From contig QUFP01000041.1 of assembly GCA_003478935.1 (NCBI GenBank), positions 1 to 32,879 of the forward strand: a DNA stretch of 32,879 nucleotides, given 5' to 3'. Below the pieces are notes generated by a model. It ran no database searches and was not told the DNA's origin. It worked only from the letters and a program-made list of their open reading frames with translations. Source of the stretch: Firmicutes bacterium AF25-13AC (GTDB lineage: Bacteria; Bacillota; Clostridia; Lachnospirales; Lachnospiraceae). Each line of letters opens with the position of its first letter. Position 1 is the stretch's first letter. Positions 32,797 to 32,879 of the stretch are shown here, piece after piece. The position numbers and the translations under genes are program-made.

Positions 32797-32879
32797 CTTT
32801 TATATTGCTCTATTTTGTTATTATCTTGCTGTTTTAGCGATTTTTTGCAATTTTAAGTCTATACTTTTCAGCATTTTAT

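Noticed and set aside
1..32879. tRNA or rRNA genes, insertion sequences, attachment sites
   Set aside because: No cloverleaf-like block, rRNA-like sequence, transposase or integrase frame was recognised by eye.

Overview
The window reads as a chromosomal contig end from a gut Firmicute of the Lachnospiraceae, probably Roseburia-like. The reasons are moderate A+T content, Gram-positive ribosome-binding sites (GGAGG type), a LytR-CpsA-Psr cell-wall enzyme, a MoxR/DUF58/DUF4129 operon, a large secreted protein with GBS-Bsp-like and wall-binding-type repeats, and a GH136/GH112 locus of the kind described for Roseburia and Eubacterium ramulus. Genus assignment is inference. No rRNA or tRNA gene was recognised.

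Layout. (1) 1-3530: a type I restriction-modification operon on the minus strand, hsdM, a small gene with a HEPN-like Rx4H motif, then hsdS running off the left edge. hsdS carries a central TAEL-type 12-bp repeat and ends in a pentanucleotide tract; no hsdR is in the window. (2) 3494-3900, about 400 bases without an intact gene: the hsdM promoter, a strong hairpin, a two-repeat CRISPR relic with type I-C geometry and a decayed gene end. (3) 3901-6094: a four-helix membrane protein downstream of an atypical MurE-like ligase that is frameshifted twice. (4) 6304-8910: clpB with its own promoter and terminator. (5) 9120-12861: a cell-surface group on the minus strand: an LCP ligase, a cytidylyltransferase/oxidoreductase fusion and a HisC-like aminotransferase. 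(6) 13009-17227, plus strand: a polysaccharide deacetylase, then a MoxR / DUF58 / DUF4129 membrane-protein operon. It converges on (7) 17331-21788, a 1485-residue secreted DUF5722 protein. (8) 21852-25580: a heparinase II/III-like protein and a Csp-type subtilisin. (9) 25631-32722: an apparent lacto-N-biose / lacto-N-tetraose utilisation operon with a binding protein, two permeases, a small helical protein, a beta-helix GH136-like lacto-N-biosidase and a GH112 phosphorylase.

How the genes work together. In region 9 the ABC transporter would import host glycans (human milk or mucin type). The beta-helix enzyme, with the small helical partner, would release lacto-N-biose in the cytoplasm, and GH112 would phosphorolyse it to galactose 1-phosphate and GlcNAc. 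No ATPase is present, so a shared one elsewhere is expected. Regions 5 and 6 look like envelope construction and remodelling.

Sequence quality. Four otherwise intact genes (murE-like, aminotransferase, subtilisin, GH112) contain five frameshifts. Every one is repaired by adding one base, mostly in a short homopolymer, and the repaired lengths fit the families. Assembly or base-calling deletions are therefore more likely than true gene decay, and this should be settled before calling any of them pseudogenes.
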